Assembly: GCA_030653405.1 (NCBI GenBank)
Contig: JAURZO010000138.1
Location: forward strand, 1-14,310
DNA: 14,310 nucleotides
Reading direction: 5' to 3'
DNA from: Zwartia sp.
GTDB taxonomy: Bacteria; Pseudomonadota; Gammaproteobacteria; Burkholderiales; Burkholderiaceae_B
Part shown: positions 1 to 6,983 of the stretch, piece after piece
Numbering within the stretch: the stretch's first letter is position 1
Layout: every line of letters starts with the position of its first letter
Made by a program: the position numbers and the translations under genes
The notes under the pieces: model-generated
Databases searched by the model: none
What the model was told of the DNA's origin: nothing
What the model saw: only the letters and a program-made list of their open reading frames with translations

Positions 1-270
1 CAAAAATCTAACAAATATTAGTCGAAACGGAAACCGCCTTGTGGTTTTGACGCCTTACACCTTAGGTTTAACCCTTTTTTTAGGGAAAACCCCATCAATA
101 ATTTCACGCTTTTGAGTTTGCTTTGGCCGTACTCTCCATTACCATGCAGTCCGTGATGACCTCTTGATACGAACACCTGCCAAGAGGTCATTTAGTTTAT
201 GGGGCACGCGGCGCGTGTCCTTCGTTTCAACACAACAATTATCAGCAGCGCAGTCAAGGAGCTCGTCACC
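1..270 (+). promoter_or_regulatory. AT-rich leader upstream of tctB
   Basis: No convincing gene lies here. Short open stretches exist (one frame stays open to about position 117), but their translation resembles no family I know, and a 7-codon ORF at 144-167 has no ribosome binding site. The stretch is rich in A and T, with homopolymer runs around 74-81, and carries one strong hairpin at 156-191, listed separately. It is the likely site of the promoter or leader for the tctB-tctA-dehydrogenase operon, or the spacer after an upstream tctC outside the window. I could not pick out a -35/-10 pair with confidence. The tctB ribosome binding site AAGGAG is at 256-261. Confidence 0.4.
156..191 (+). 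terminator. 11-bp perfect hairpin in the tctB leader
   Basis: The arm ATGACCTCTTG at 156-166 is exactly complementary to CAAGAGGTCAT at 181-191, with a 14-base loop. It is followed by TTTAGTTTAT, a broken T-rich tail rather than a clean T run. This could be a weak or leaky terminator or mRNA-stabilising hairpin after an upstream gene, a leader attenuator, or a dyad operator for a regulator of the carboxylate transporter. The perfect inverted repeat is seen directly; its role is inferred. Confidence 0.45.
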
Positions 271-735
271 ATGCAGCTTAGAAATAAACAGAACTTCTGG
301 TCGGGGGTGATGTTCATCGTCATCGGCCTAGCGTTCGCCTGGAAGTCCACTGAATATTCAATGGGAACCGCAGCGCGAATGGGTCCAGGGTATTTTCCTT
401 TTTGGCTCGGCATCATCATGGCGATTCTTGGGGCTTTGATTCTATTGGGCTCTTTGAGCAAAAAGGCCACCTCAACTGAAGTCGACAAATTTGATTTCAA
501 AATTGTTGCAATCATCACTGCTTCCGTTGTTGTGTTCGCCTTTATCTTGCAACCAGCCGGCCTGATCGTTTCAATGCTTGTCTTGGTCATTATCAGTGCT
601 TTAGCCAGCCACGAATTCACTTGGAAAGTCACCATTGCCAATGCGATCTTCTTGGCCATCCTGTGTTATTTGGCTTTCATTGTTGGTCTCAAGTTGGTGT
701 TCCCGATTTGGCCCGCCTTTCTCGGCATGAACTAA
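271..735 (+). CDS. tctB: Tripartite tricarboxylate transporter small membrane subunit TctB
   Basis: This is the small integral-membrane subunit of a tripartite tricarboxylate transporter (TTT), which imports citrate or other carboxylates using a periplasmic binding protein (TctC) and the large permease TctA. The protein has 154 residues, typical of TctB. Hydrophobic segments lie at about residues 10-24, 41-61, 77-112 (probably two helices) and 123-144. The family signature GTAARMGPGYFPFWLG is at 32-47. The ATG at 271 was chosen because AAGGAG (256-261) sits 9 bases upstream. An in-frame ATG at 199 would add 24 residues with no such site and would push a polar stretch ahead of the first helix. 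TctA follows after 13 bp. No tctC is visible, so the binding protein lies upstream or elsewhere. The substrate cannot be told from the sequence. Confidence 0.93.
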   Translation: MQLRNKQNFWSGVMFIVIGLAFAWKSTEYSMGTAARMGPGYFPFWLGIIMAILGALILLGSLSKKATSTEVDKFDFKIVAIITASVVVFAFILQPAGLIVSMLVLVIISALASHEFTWKVTIANAIFLAILCYLAFIVGLKLVFPIWPAFLGMN

Positions 736-748
736 GGAGCACTGATTC

Positions 749-2248
749 ATGGACTTACTCAATAATTTGATGATTGGTTTCGGTGTGGCGTTTACGCCTG
801 AAAACCTTTCCTATGCATTTTTAGGCTGTTTGTTAGGTACTCTAGTAGGTGTTTTGCCTGGTCTCGGTCCTGTACCGACCATTGCAATGCTGTTACCCAT
901 TACGTATGTGCTGCCTCCGATCGCAGGTCTGATCATGCTGGCAGGTATTTATTACGGTACCCAGTATGGTGGATCCACCACGGCGATTTTGGTGAACCTG
1001 CCCGGAGAAACCTCTGCGGTGGTGACGGTGCTCGATGGACACGCCATGGCCAAAAATGGTCGAGCGGGCGCGGCACTGGCAATTGCTGCGCTGGGTTCGT
1101 TCTTTGCCGGTAGCGTGGCCACACTGCTGATTGCTGCGTTTGCACCTCCGCTCGCTGAGTTGGCGTTCAAATTTGGTCCTGCAGAGTATTTTTCTTTGAT
1201 GGTGTTGGGTCTGGTCGGTGCCGTGGTGTTGGCATCGGGTTCACTCATGAAAGCAATCGCTATGATCTTGCTTGGTCTGCTGCTGGGTATGGTCGGCACG
1301 GACGTCAACTCTGGCGTTGCGCGTTTTGACTTTGGCATCCCCGAACTGCAAGACGGTGTGGGCTTTGCGATTGTGGCAATGGGCGTGTTCGGTTTTACCG
1401 AGATCATGACCAACCTTGAACAAAAAGAAAATCGCGTCGAGGTGGACTCGAAAATTGGCTCGCTTTACCCAAACAAGCAGGAATTCAAAGAGTCTTGGCC
1501 TGCAGTGATTCGTGGCACGGCCGTTGGTTCTGTATTAGGTATTTTGCCTGGCGGCGGAGCAGTGCTGTCATCATTTGCTTCTTACACAATCGAAAAGAAA
1601 CTCTCCAAAAATCCAGAGCGTTTCGGTAAAGGTCACCCAGCTGGTCTGGCAGGTCCTGAGTCAGCCAACAACGCTGGCGCGCAGACATCGTTCATCCCTC
1701 TGCTGACCCTGGGTATACCAGGTAACGCCGTGATGGCACTGATGGTTGGTGCAATGACGATTCACAACATCCAGCCTGGTCCACAGGTGATGACGAGCCA
1801 CCCAGAATTGTTCTGGGGCTTGATTGCCTCGATGTGGATTGGTAACTTGATGCTGGTGATTTTGAATCTGCCGCTGATCGGCATCTGGATCAAACTCCTC
1901 ACTGTGCCATACCGCGTCCTATACCCCGCGATCTTGCTGTTCTGCACGATCGGGGTGTACTCACTGAACTACAACGTCTTTGACATTATCATTACAGCGT
2001 TGTTCGGCATCGTGGGTTATCTCTGGTCTAAGCTAAAGTGCGAAGGCGCACCGCTGCTGCTAGGCTTGGTGCTAGGACCTTTGATGGAAGAAAACTTCCG
2101 TCGTGCCCTGCTCCTGTCACGTGGTAACTTCATGACCTTCCTTGAGCGCCCACTGTCAGCTTCACTGCTGGGTGTCGCAGCACTGTTGGTTATCATCATT
2201 TCTCTGCCTTCCCTCAAAAAGAAGCGCGAGATTTTCGAGGAAACCTAA
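749..2248 (+). CDS. tctA: Tripartite tricarboxylate transporter large permease TctA
   Basis: This is the large permease subunit of the TTT carboxylate importer, 499 residues and full length for the family (about 500), with roughly a dozen hydrophobic segments. The two-fold repeat expected for TctA is visible. The first half has VGVLPGLGP (33-41) and YGTQYGGSTTAILVNLPGE (69-87). The second half has GILPGGGA (264-271), GPESANNA (302-309) and TLGIPGN (320-326). These Gly/Pro-rich loops are the conserved signatures of the family. The start ATG follows AAGGAG at 734-739, which overlaps the tctB stop codon, so the two genes are probably translationally linked. A dehydrogenase gene begins 3 bp after the stop. 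The fold and family are secure; the substrate is unknown and need not be citrate, since TTT systems carry many di- and tricarboxylates and aromatic acids. Confidence 0.96.
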   Translation: MDLLNNLMIGFGVAFTPENLSYAFLGCLLGTLVGVLPGLGPVPTIAMLLPITYVLPPIAGLIMLAGIYYGTQYGGSTTAILVNLPGETSAVVTVLDGHAMAKNGRAGAALAIAALGSFFAGSVATLLIAAFAPPLAELAFKFGPAEYFSLMVLGLVGAVVLASGSLMKAIAMILLGLLLGMVGTDVNSGVARFDFGIPELQDGVGFAIVAMGVFGFTEIMTNLEQKENRVEVDSKIGSLYPNKQEFKESWPAVIRGTAVGSVLGILPGGGAVLSSFASYTIEKKLSKNPERFGKGHPAGLAGPESANNAGAQTSFIPLLTLGIPGNAVMALMVGAMTIHNIQPGPQVMTSHPELFWGLIASMWIGNLMLVILNLPLIGIWIKLLTVPYRVLYPAILLFCTIGVYSLNYNVFDIIITALFGIVGYLWSKLKCEGAPLLLGLVLGPLMEENFRRALLLSRGNFMTFLERPLSASLLGVAALLVIIISLPSLKKKREIFEET

Positions 2249-2251
2249 CCT

Positions 2252-3154
2252 GTGGCCTCTATCAACAGCAAAACCTACGAAGTCTCAGCCCCCCGAAAGG
2301 TCGCTTTTATCGGCCTTGGGGTGATGGGTCTGCCGATGGCAGGGCATTTAGCGACAGCAGGTCATCATGTCACGGTCTACAACCGCAATGCTCAAAAGGC
2401 GCAAGCCTGGGTAAAAGAGTTTGGCGGCCGTGCGTGTGCCACGCCTCGTGAAGCAGCGAGCGGTGCCGAGATCGTTTTTTCCTGCGTAGGAAACGACGAT
2501 GATTTGCGTAGTGTTGTGCTGGGTGATGACGGTGCTTTTGCCGGTATGCATGCTGGTGCGACCTATGTAGATCACACAACGGCATCCGCCTCAGTTGCGC
2601 GTGAGTTGCATGGCGTCGCGCAAGGCAAATCGATCAAATTTATCGATGCGCCCGTGTCTGGCGGTCAAGCAGGCGCTGTCAACGGCATGCTGACGGTCAT
2701 GTGCGGAGGCGATGCGACTGACTTCGCTCACGTACGTGATGTCATCGCAGTGATGGCTCGCGCCGTCACGCTCGTGGGTCCTGTTGGTGCGGGTCAGCTT
2801 GCCAAGATGGTCAACCAGATTTGTATCGCGGGAGTCGTTCAAGGCTTATCCGAGGGTATCGCCTTTGGTCAGGCTGCCGGTCTGGACATGAAGCAGGTCC
2901 TTGATGTGATCAGTAAAGGTGCAGCACAAAGCTGGCAGATGGAAAACCGTGGCACAACCATGGTGGACGATCAGTTCGAATTTGGCTTTGCCGTCGACTG
3001 GATGCGCAAGGATTTGAGTCTGGTGCTGGACGAGGCCCGCCGCAACGGTGCACGTGTCCCGGTCACAGCGCTAGTCGATCAGTTTTATGCCGATGTCCAA
3101 AAAATGGGTGGCTCACGCTGGGATACCTCTAGCTTGATCAAACGGCTGAAGTAA
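2252..3154 (+). CDS. NAD(P)-dependent beta-hydroxyacid dehydrogenase (3-hydroxyisobutyrate / tartronate semialdehyde reductase type)
   Basis: A cytoplasmic oxidoreductase of the 3-hydroxyacid dehydrogenase family (MmsB, GarR/GlxR and relatives), which interconverts a 3-hydroxy acid and its semialdehyde. It has 300 residues, the usual length. The N-terminal Rossmann motif GLGVMG is at 21-26, the substrate motif DAPVSGG at 132-138, and the catalytic-lysine motif GAGQLAKMVNQ at 179-189 (Lys185). KDLSLVLDEA near 253-262 is also conserved. The start is GTG at 2252 with GAGGA at 2237-2241; about 15 residues precede the beta strand, so a short N-terminal extension is possible. It begins 3 bp after tctA, so it is surely co-transcribed with the transporter and probably handles the imported acid or a product of it. 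Which substrate is not decidable: glycerate/tartronate semialdehyde and 3-hydroxyisobutyrate are the best-known ones for relatives. Confidence 0.9.
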   Translation: MASINSKTYEVSAPRKVAFIGLGVMGLPMAGHLATAGHHVTVYNRNAQKAQAWVKEFGGRACATPREAASGAEIVFSCVGNDDDLRSVVLGDDGAFAGMHAGATYVDHTTASASVARELHGVAQGKSIKFIDAPVSGGQAGAVNGMLTVMCGGDATDFAHVRDVIAVMARAVTLVGPVGAGQLAKMVNQICIAGVVQGLSEGIAFGQAAGLDMKQVLDVISKGAAQSWQMENRGTTMVDDQFEFGFAVDWMRKDLSLVLDEARRNGARVPVTALVDQFYADVQKMGGSRWDTSSLIKRLK

Positions 3155-3211
3155 AAAGCTTGAATTAAGAGGGTAAATGGGTTGGACTCAGCGCATTTAC
3201 TCAGAGACTAG

Positions 3212-3248
3212 AAAAAAGACGCTTAAGTTAACTTAAGCGTCTTTTTTT
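3212..3248. terminator. Bidirectional Rho-independent terminator, perfect palindrome
   Basis: AAAAAAGACGCTTAAGTT (3212-3229) is followed directly by its exact reverse complement (3230-3247), a 36-bp perfect palindrome. As RNA it forms a stem of about 16 bp with a 4-base loop, flanked by an A run and a T run, so it should terminate on both strands. It lies 57 bp after the dehydrogenase stop and about 100 bp beyond the end of the converging rppH gene, and so can serve both. Confidence 0.93.
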
Positions 3249-3351
3249 ATCTAACATTCATTCTTGTGCGGCTGAAGTCTCAAGCAATCAAACTCAGAGC
3301 GGCCAGCTAAAAGCGCCAAGACGACGTTGGAGGAGCTCAAAATACGTATTT

Positions 3352-3918
3352 CTACAGCACCCGTACCTGATCCGCCGAAACGACACTGCCCTCTGCCTCC
3401 AAGGCGCCGACGGCCGCAATGGTGCCAAACCGAGACTCCTGACCACGCTTGAAAATTAGCGGAGAAAGCTCGTTGAGCGCCCGCGTGTACACGTCACGCT
3501 TAAAGTCAATCACTGACTCGAGCGAAACCCAATAATGACTCCAGCGCCACGCATCAAACTCTGGATGTTGCGTGGCTCTGAGTCGTACGTCCGTGTCGCG
3601 CCCAAGCATACGCAGCAAAAACCAAATCTGCTTTTGCCCTCTGTAATGCCCACGCGACTCGCGCCTAATAAAGGTATCAGGCACGTCGTAGCGCAACCAC
3701 TCTCTTGTGCGTCCCAAAATGCGAACATGATCGGGCTTTAGGCCGACCTCTTCATGAAGTTCGCGAAACATGGCTTGAACAGGGCTTTCGCCGTGCTTAA
3801 TACCACCCTGAGGGAACTGCCAAGCATGTTCCCTGATACGCTTACCCCAAAAGACCTCATTTTTATGATTAACGAGGATGATCCCAACATTGGGACGGTA
3901 GCCTTCGCGATCAAGCAT
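3352..3918 (-). CDS. rppH: RNA pyrophosphohydrolase RppH (Nudix)
   Basis: RppH removes pyrophosphate from the 5' triphosphate end of mRNA, which exposes the transcript to RNase E decay; it acts in the cytoplasm. From the ATG at 3918 the protein has 188 residues, slightly longer than the E. coli enzyme (176). The N-terminus MLDREGYRPNVGIILVN is characteristic of beta- and gammaproteobacterial RppH. The Nudix box occupies residues 38-60 (G38, E44, R52, E53, E56, E57, G59), with all metal-binding glutamates present, preceded by HAWQFPQGG. The last 25 or so residues are poorly conserved. GGGAG (3924-3928) lies 5 bases before this ATG; an in-frame TTG at 3939 has no comparable site and would add only 7 residues. 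The gene is divergent from proS, a common betaproteobacterial arrangement. Confidence 0.95.
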   Translation of the reverse strand: MLDREGYRPNVGIILVNHKNEVFWGKRIREHAWQFPQGGIKHGESPVQAMFRELHEEVGLKPDHVRILGRTREWLRYDVPDTFIRRESRGHYRGQKQIWFLLRMLGRDTDVRLRATQHPEFDAWRWSHYWVSLESVIDFKRDVYTRALNELSPLIFKRGQESRFGTIAAVGALEAEGSVVSADQVRVL

Positions 3919-3953
3919 GGCCACTCCCAGCGAATTCAATACAATTGCATTTA

Positions 3954-3959
3954 ATTATA
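3954..3959 (-). promoter_or_regulatory. Candidate -10 box of rppH
   Basis: Read on the minus strand this is a perfect TATAAT, 35 bases before the rppH ATG, a sensible distance for a short leader. At 16-18 bp spacing the -35 position (about 3976-3983) reads GGGCAA or nearby variants, a poor match to TTGACA, so the call rests on the -10 box alone. The small palindrome at 3970-3982 overlaps the expected -35 region. Confidence 0.35.
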
Positions 3960-3969
3960 CGTACCTGTT

Positions 3970-3982
3970 GGGCAATTTGCCC
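3970..3982. promoter_or_regulatory. Palindrome in the rppH-proS divergent spacer
   Basis: GGGCAATTTGCCC is a 6-bp perfect inverted repeat around one central base. It lies midway between the divergent rppH and proS starts and over the likely -35 region of rppH. Its loop is too small for an RNA hairpin, so a protein-binding dyad is the more natural reading if it is functional at all. The following TAATAAAT (3983-3990) could be part of a proS promoter. Nothing known ties it to a regulator. Confidence 0.25.
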
Positions 3983-4003
3983 TAATAAATTTTTTGGCAA
4001 ACC

Positions 4004-5737
4004 ATGCGCGCATCCGCCTATCACATCAGTACTTTAAAAGAAGCCCCTAATGACGCCGAGATCGCAAGCCATCAGTTGATGATGCGTTCAGGCATGATCC
4101 GTAAGCTTGCAGGAGGCATATACAACTACATGCCACTTGGTTTGCGGGTGATTCGTAAGGTTGAAAATATCATTCGGCAAGAGATGGACGCGGCTGGCGC
4201 CCTGGAGCTTTTAATGCCTGTCGTTCAGCCTGCCGAGCTATGGATGGAATCCGGTCGCTGGGAGCAATACGGGCCAGAACTCCTGCGCATGAAAGACCGC
4301 CATGGCCGGGACTTTATCCTTCAACCGACCTCAGAAGAGGTGATTACGGACATCGCTCGTAACGAAATTCAGAGCTGGCGTCACCTCCCCGTCAATTTTT
4401 ATCACATTCAGACGAAGTTCAGAGATGAACGGCGCCCCCGCTTTGGCGTTATGCGTGGACGAGAATTCACGATGAAAGATGCGTATTCTTTTGATCGTGA
4501 TGTCGCTGGCGCGCAAAAAAGCTATCAGGTTATGTTTGATGCGTATATGCGCATTTTTTCTCGGTTGGGTTTGACGTTTCGCGCAGTCGCAGCGGATACA
4601 GGCTCGATCGGCGGCTCGCAAAGCCACGAATTTCAAGTTATCGCTGACATTGGCGAAGATCTGATCGTCTACGATCCAAACTCAAACTATGCCGCCAATA
4701 TTGAGTTGGCACCCGCGCCAAGCTTGATTGCGAAGCGCGCGGCGGCAGGATCAGCGTTGACGTCGGTTGCAACGCCTGGCGCAACAAAATGCGAACTCGT
4801 TGCAGACTTTTTAAATATCCCTCTGAGTCAAACGGTTAAATCAATCGTGCTTGCAACTGAGCCGAAAGATCAGCCTGTACAAATCTGGTTGCTGCTTCTG
4901 CGTGGTGATCACGAACTCAACGAAATCAAAGTCGGCAAGATTACTGGCTTAGATAAAGGTTTTCGCTTTGCCTCCGAAGCCGAGATTGTTGAACACTTTG
5001 GCTGCAAGCCAGGGTATTTGGGGCCTATCGGGACAAAACTGCCCGTGAAGGTGATTGCTGACCTCACAGTCGCCAATATGCATGATTTCGTCTGCGGCGC
5101 AAACCAAGAAGATGCGCATTTGACGGGCGTCAACTGGGGTCGTGACTTACCCGAGCCCATGCTGGTGTCGGATTTGCGTAATGTTGTCGAGGGTGACCTG
5201 GCACCTGATGGCTTAGGGAAGCTTGCTATTCAACGCGGCATTGAGGTCGGTCACGTTTTCTATCTGGGCACCAAATACTCTGAAGCGTTAAAAGCGACCT
5301 TCCTCGATGAAAATGGTAAACCCGCGCTGATGGAAATGGGTTGCTACGGCATTGGGGTCACCAGGATCGTTGGCGCCGCGATTGAACAGAATCACGATGC
5401 AAAAGGCATCGTCTGGCCACGTGCGATTGCCCCGTTCGAGGTCGCGATCTGTGCGGTAGGCTGGGGCAAAAGTGAAGCCGTTCGCCAAACGAGCGAGGCG
5501 CTCTACGCTGAGCTCAAGGCTCGCGGGGTTGATGTCATCCTGGATGATCGTGATCAACGTCCTGGCATTATGTTTGCCGAATGGGAGCTCATTGGACCAC
5601 CGGTACGCATTACGGTTGGCGAGCGCGGACTCAATGACGGCATCGTCGAGCTACTCGGTCGCAAGCAAAACGAAGCTGCCAAGGTGGTCATTGCCGACTG
5701 CGTGACACAAACGCTTGCACTACTCGAATTGGCTTGA
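4004..5737 (+). CDS. proS: Prolyl-tRNA synthetase ProS
   Basis: Class II aminoacyl-tRNA synthetase that charges tRNA-Pro with proline in the cytoplasm. It has 577 residues, the normal length for the bacterial-type enzyme with an inserted editing domain. The catalytic core shows TSEE (109-112), motif 2 with the run FRDERRPRFG starting at residue 139 and then MRGREFTMKD, and motif 3 GCYGIGVTRIV (447-457). The YbaK-like INS domain that hydrolyses mischarged Ala-tRNA-Pro spans about 225-400 and keeps the conserved lysine in TVKSIVL (Lys279) and GANQEDAHLTGVNW. The C-terminal anticodon-binding domain runs from about 476. The N-terminus MRASAYHISTLKEAP matches the family start, so ATG 4004 is secure although the sequence before it (TTTTTTGGCAAACC) has only a weak ribosome binding site. 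No terminator with a T run follows; a structured repeat separates it from ybgC. Confidence 0.98.
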   Translation: MRASAYHISTLKEAPNDAEIASHQLMMRSGMIRKLAGGIYNYMPLGLRVIRKVENIIRQEMDAAGALELLMPVVQPAELWMESGRWEQYGPELLRMKDRHGRDFILQPTSEEVITDIARNEIQSWRHLPVNFYHIQTKFRDERRPRFGVMRGREFTMKDAYSFDRDVAGAQKSYQVMFDAYMRIFSRLGLTFRAVAADTGSIGGSQSHEFQVIADIGEDLIVYDPNSNYAANIELAPAPSLIAKRAAAGSALTSVATPGATKCELVADFLNIPLSQTVKSIVLATEPKDQPVQIWLLLLRGDHELNEIKVGKITGLDKGFRFASEAEIVEHFGCKPGYLGPIGTKLPVKVIADLTVANMHDFVCGANQEDAHLTGVNWGRDLPEPMLVSDLRNVVEGDLAPDGLGKLAIQRGIEVGHVFYLGTKYSEALKATFLDENGKPALMEMGCYGIGVTRIVGAAIEQNHDAKGIVWPRAIAPFEVAICAVGWGKSEAVRQTSEALYAELKARGVDVILDDRDQRPGIMFAEWELIGPPVRITVGERGLNDGIVELLGRKQNEAAKVVIADCVTQTLALLELA

Positions 5738-5759
5738 AGTCTGGAGAATGTATCCATAT

Positions 5760-5824
5760 GCGGCACGGAGCACGCGTGCTCAACGGCTGATGGCTTGTGC
5801 CGTGTGCCGTGTGCCGCGTACCGT
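5760..5824. repeat. Structured repeat between proS and ybgC
   Basis: This spacer holds four tandem copies of a 7-bp unit (GTGCCGT, GTGCCGT, GTGCCGC, GTACCGT; 5797-5824). Upstream is a 14-bp perfect palindrome GAGCACGCGTGCTC (5768-5781) and an outer arm GCGGCACGG (5760-5768) that can pair, with a 2-base bulge, to 5807-5817. The result could be a branched RNA structure or a protein-binding site. AT-rich sequence with a five-T stretch (5832-5836) follows, so weak termination of proS transcripts is possible. I do not recognise it as a named element. Confidence 0.55.
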
Positions 5825-5870
5825 ATTTAAATTTTTACGTACTTTCTCTTACAAATCGCAATAGGAAAAT

Positions 5871-6299
5871 ATGCCTGTCGTTCGTCCGGAATTAAAGCAC
5901 TGCATGGATGTGCGCGTCTATTACGAGGACACGGACATGGGTGGCGTAGTTTTTTACGCCAACTACCTTAAGTTCATGGAGCGTGGCCGGACAGAATGGC
6001 TGCGTTCGCTGGGTGTCAACCAATCAGAGGTCGCGACTCAGGAACAACGCGCCTTTATGGTCGTGCGAGTCGATGTGCGCTACATTTTGCCGGCCAGGCT
6101 CGATGATTTGTTGCAGATTGAAAGCGAAGTTACCAGAATGGGCCGCGCTTCGTTACACTTTGCGCAGTCTATTAAGCGCAATGGGGAACTGATCACCCAA
6201 AGCAACATCCAAGTATGCTGCGTAGAAACAGTTAACATGCGTGTCGCTGCAATACCCGAATCCGTACGTACTAAATTAGCCGCAATTACTCAGGAATAA
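5871..6299 (+). CDS. ybgC: Tol-Pal-associated acyl-CoA thioesterase YbgC
   Basis: Hot-dog-fold thioesterase of the 4-hydroxybenzoyl-CoA thioesterase family, conserved as the first gene of tol-pal clusters. It hydrolyses acyl-CoA thioesters in the cytoplasm, and E. coli YbgC has been linked to phospholipid metabolism. The protein has 142 residues, near the usual 130-140. The active-site segment YYEDTDMGGVVFYANYL spans residues 17-33, with Asp22 at the catalytic position of E. coli Asp18; the E. coli His after VVY is Tyr here. YLKFMERGRTEWLR follows, as expected. AGGAAAAT lies just before ATG 5871. An internal ATG at codon 12 would remove only a variable N-terminus, so the exact start is slightly uncertain. 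The stop is 3 bp before the tolQ ATG. Confidence 0.95.
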   Translation: MPVVRPELKHCMDVRVYYEDTDMGGVVFYANYLKFMERGRTEWLRSLGVNQSEVATQEQRAFMVVRVDVRYILPARLDDLLQIESEVTRMGRASLHFAQSIKRNGELITQSNIQVCCVETVNMRVAAIPESVRTKLAAITQE

Positions 6300-6302
6300 G
6301 TG

Positions 6303-6983
6303 ATGCAAACCACCTCCGACATGTCAATGCTCTCGCTGGTGTTGAACGCCAGCCTGCCAGTACAGTTCATCATGCTGTTACTGATTGGCATTTCAATCGT
6401 TTCTTGGACGTTTATTTTTGCCAAACGCTCCACCATTAAAAAGACTTTGGTTCAAACCAGACGCTTTGAGGATGATTTTTGGTCGGGCGGTGATCTGGCT
6501 CTCCTGCACCAATCCATATCGACACGCAGGGCAGAACAAGGTGCGCTTGCTCGGATTTTCGACTCTGGCATGACAGAATTCCTGAAAGCTCGACGCAGCG
6601 GCACGATTGGTGATGTCAATGCAACGATGGACGGTGCGCGTCGCGCGATGCGTGCAGCGTTCCAGCGCGAAGTCGATGAACTCGAGTCTCACCTCAATTT
6701 TCTGGCCTCAGCGGGCTCCGTGAGCCCCTACATTGGATTGCTTGGCACAGTCTGGGGCATCATGCACGCTTTCGTCGGTCTGGCCAATGTCCAGCAAGCA
6801 ACACTCGCTTCAGTCGCGCCTGGCATCGCCGAAGCGTTGATCGCGACCGCAATCGGCCTGTTCGCCGCGATCCCGGCCGTTGTGGCTTACAACCGTTACA
6901 CACACGACATTGACCGTCTGTCGATCCGTTTTGAGACGTTTGTCGATGAATTTTTAAATATTCTGCAACGGCAGGTACGCTGA
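6303..6983 (+). CDS. tolQ: Tol-Pal motor protein TolQ
   Basis: Inner-membrane proton-channel subunit of the Tol motor, of the TolQ/ExbB/MotA family. With TolR it uses the proton motive force to energise TolA. From ATG 6303 it has 226 residues, as in other TolQ. Three membrane segments are visible at about 20-40, 135-160 and 172-196, with the large cytoplasmic loop between the first two. Family motifs include the glycine-rich SAGSVSPYIGLLGTVWGIM (136-154) and the TM3 segment with VAPGIAEALIATAIGLFAAIP (171-191). AGGA at 6292-6295 precedes the ATG by 7 bases. A GTG immediately upstream (6300) could also initiate, adding a single residue. The stop codon overlaps the tolR start by one base (TGATG). 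Confidence 0.97.
   Translation: MQTTSDMSMLSLVLNASLPVQFIMLLLIGISIVSWTFIFAKRSTIKKTLVQTRRFEDDFWSGGDLALLHQSISTRRAEQGALARIFDSGMTEFLKARRSGTIGDVNATMDGARRAMRAAFQREVDELESHLNFLASAGSVSPYIGLLGTVWGIMHAFVGLANVQQATLASVAPGIAEALIATAIGLFAAIPAVVAYNRYTHDIDRLSIRFETFVDEFLNILQRQVR

Noticed and set aside
144..167. 7-codon ORF in the tctB leader (MQSVMTS) ending inside the hairpin
   Set aside because: No ribosome binding site and no run of a regulatory amino acid; chance is sufficient.
199..270. Upstream ATG extending TctB by 24 residues
   Set aside because: No ribosome binding site there, while ATG 271 has AAGGAG at good spacing and gives the usual TctB N-terminus.
952..1413. Minus-strand ORF of 153 codons opposite tctA
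   Set aside because: Shadow of the tctA reading frame with no recognisable domain or ribosome binding site.
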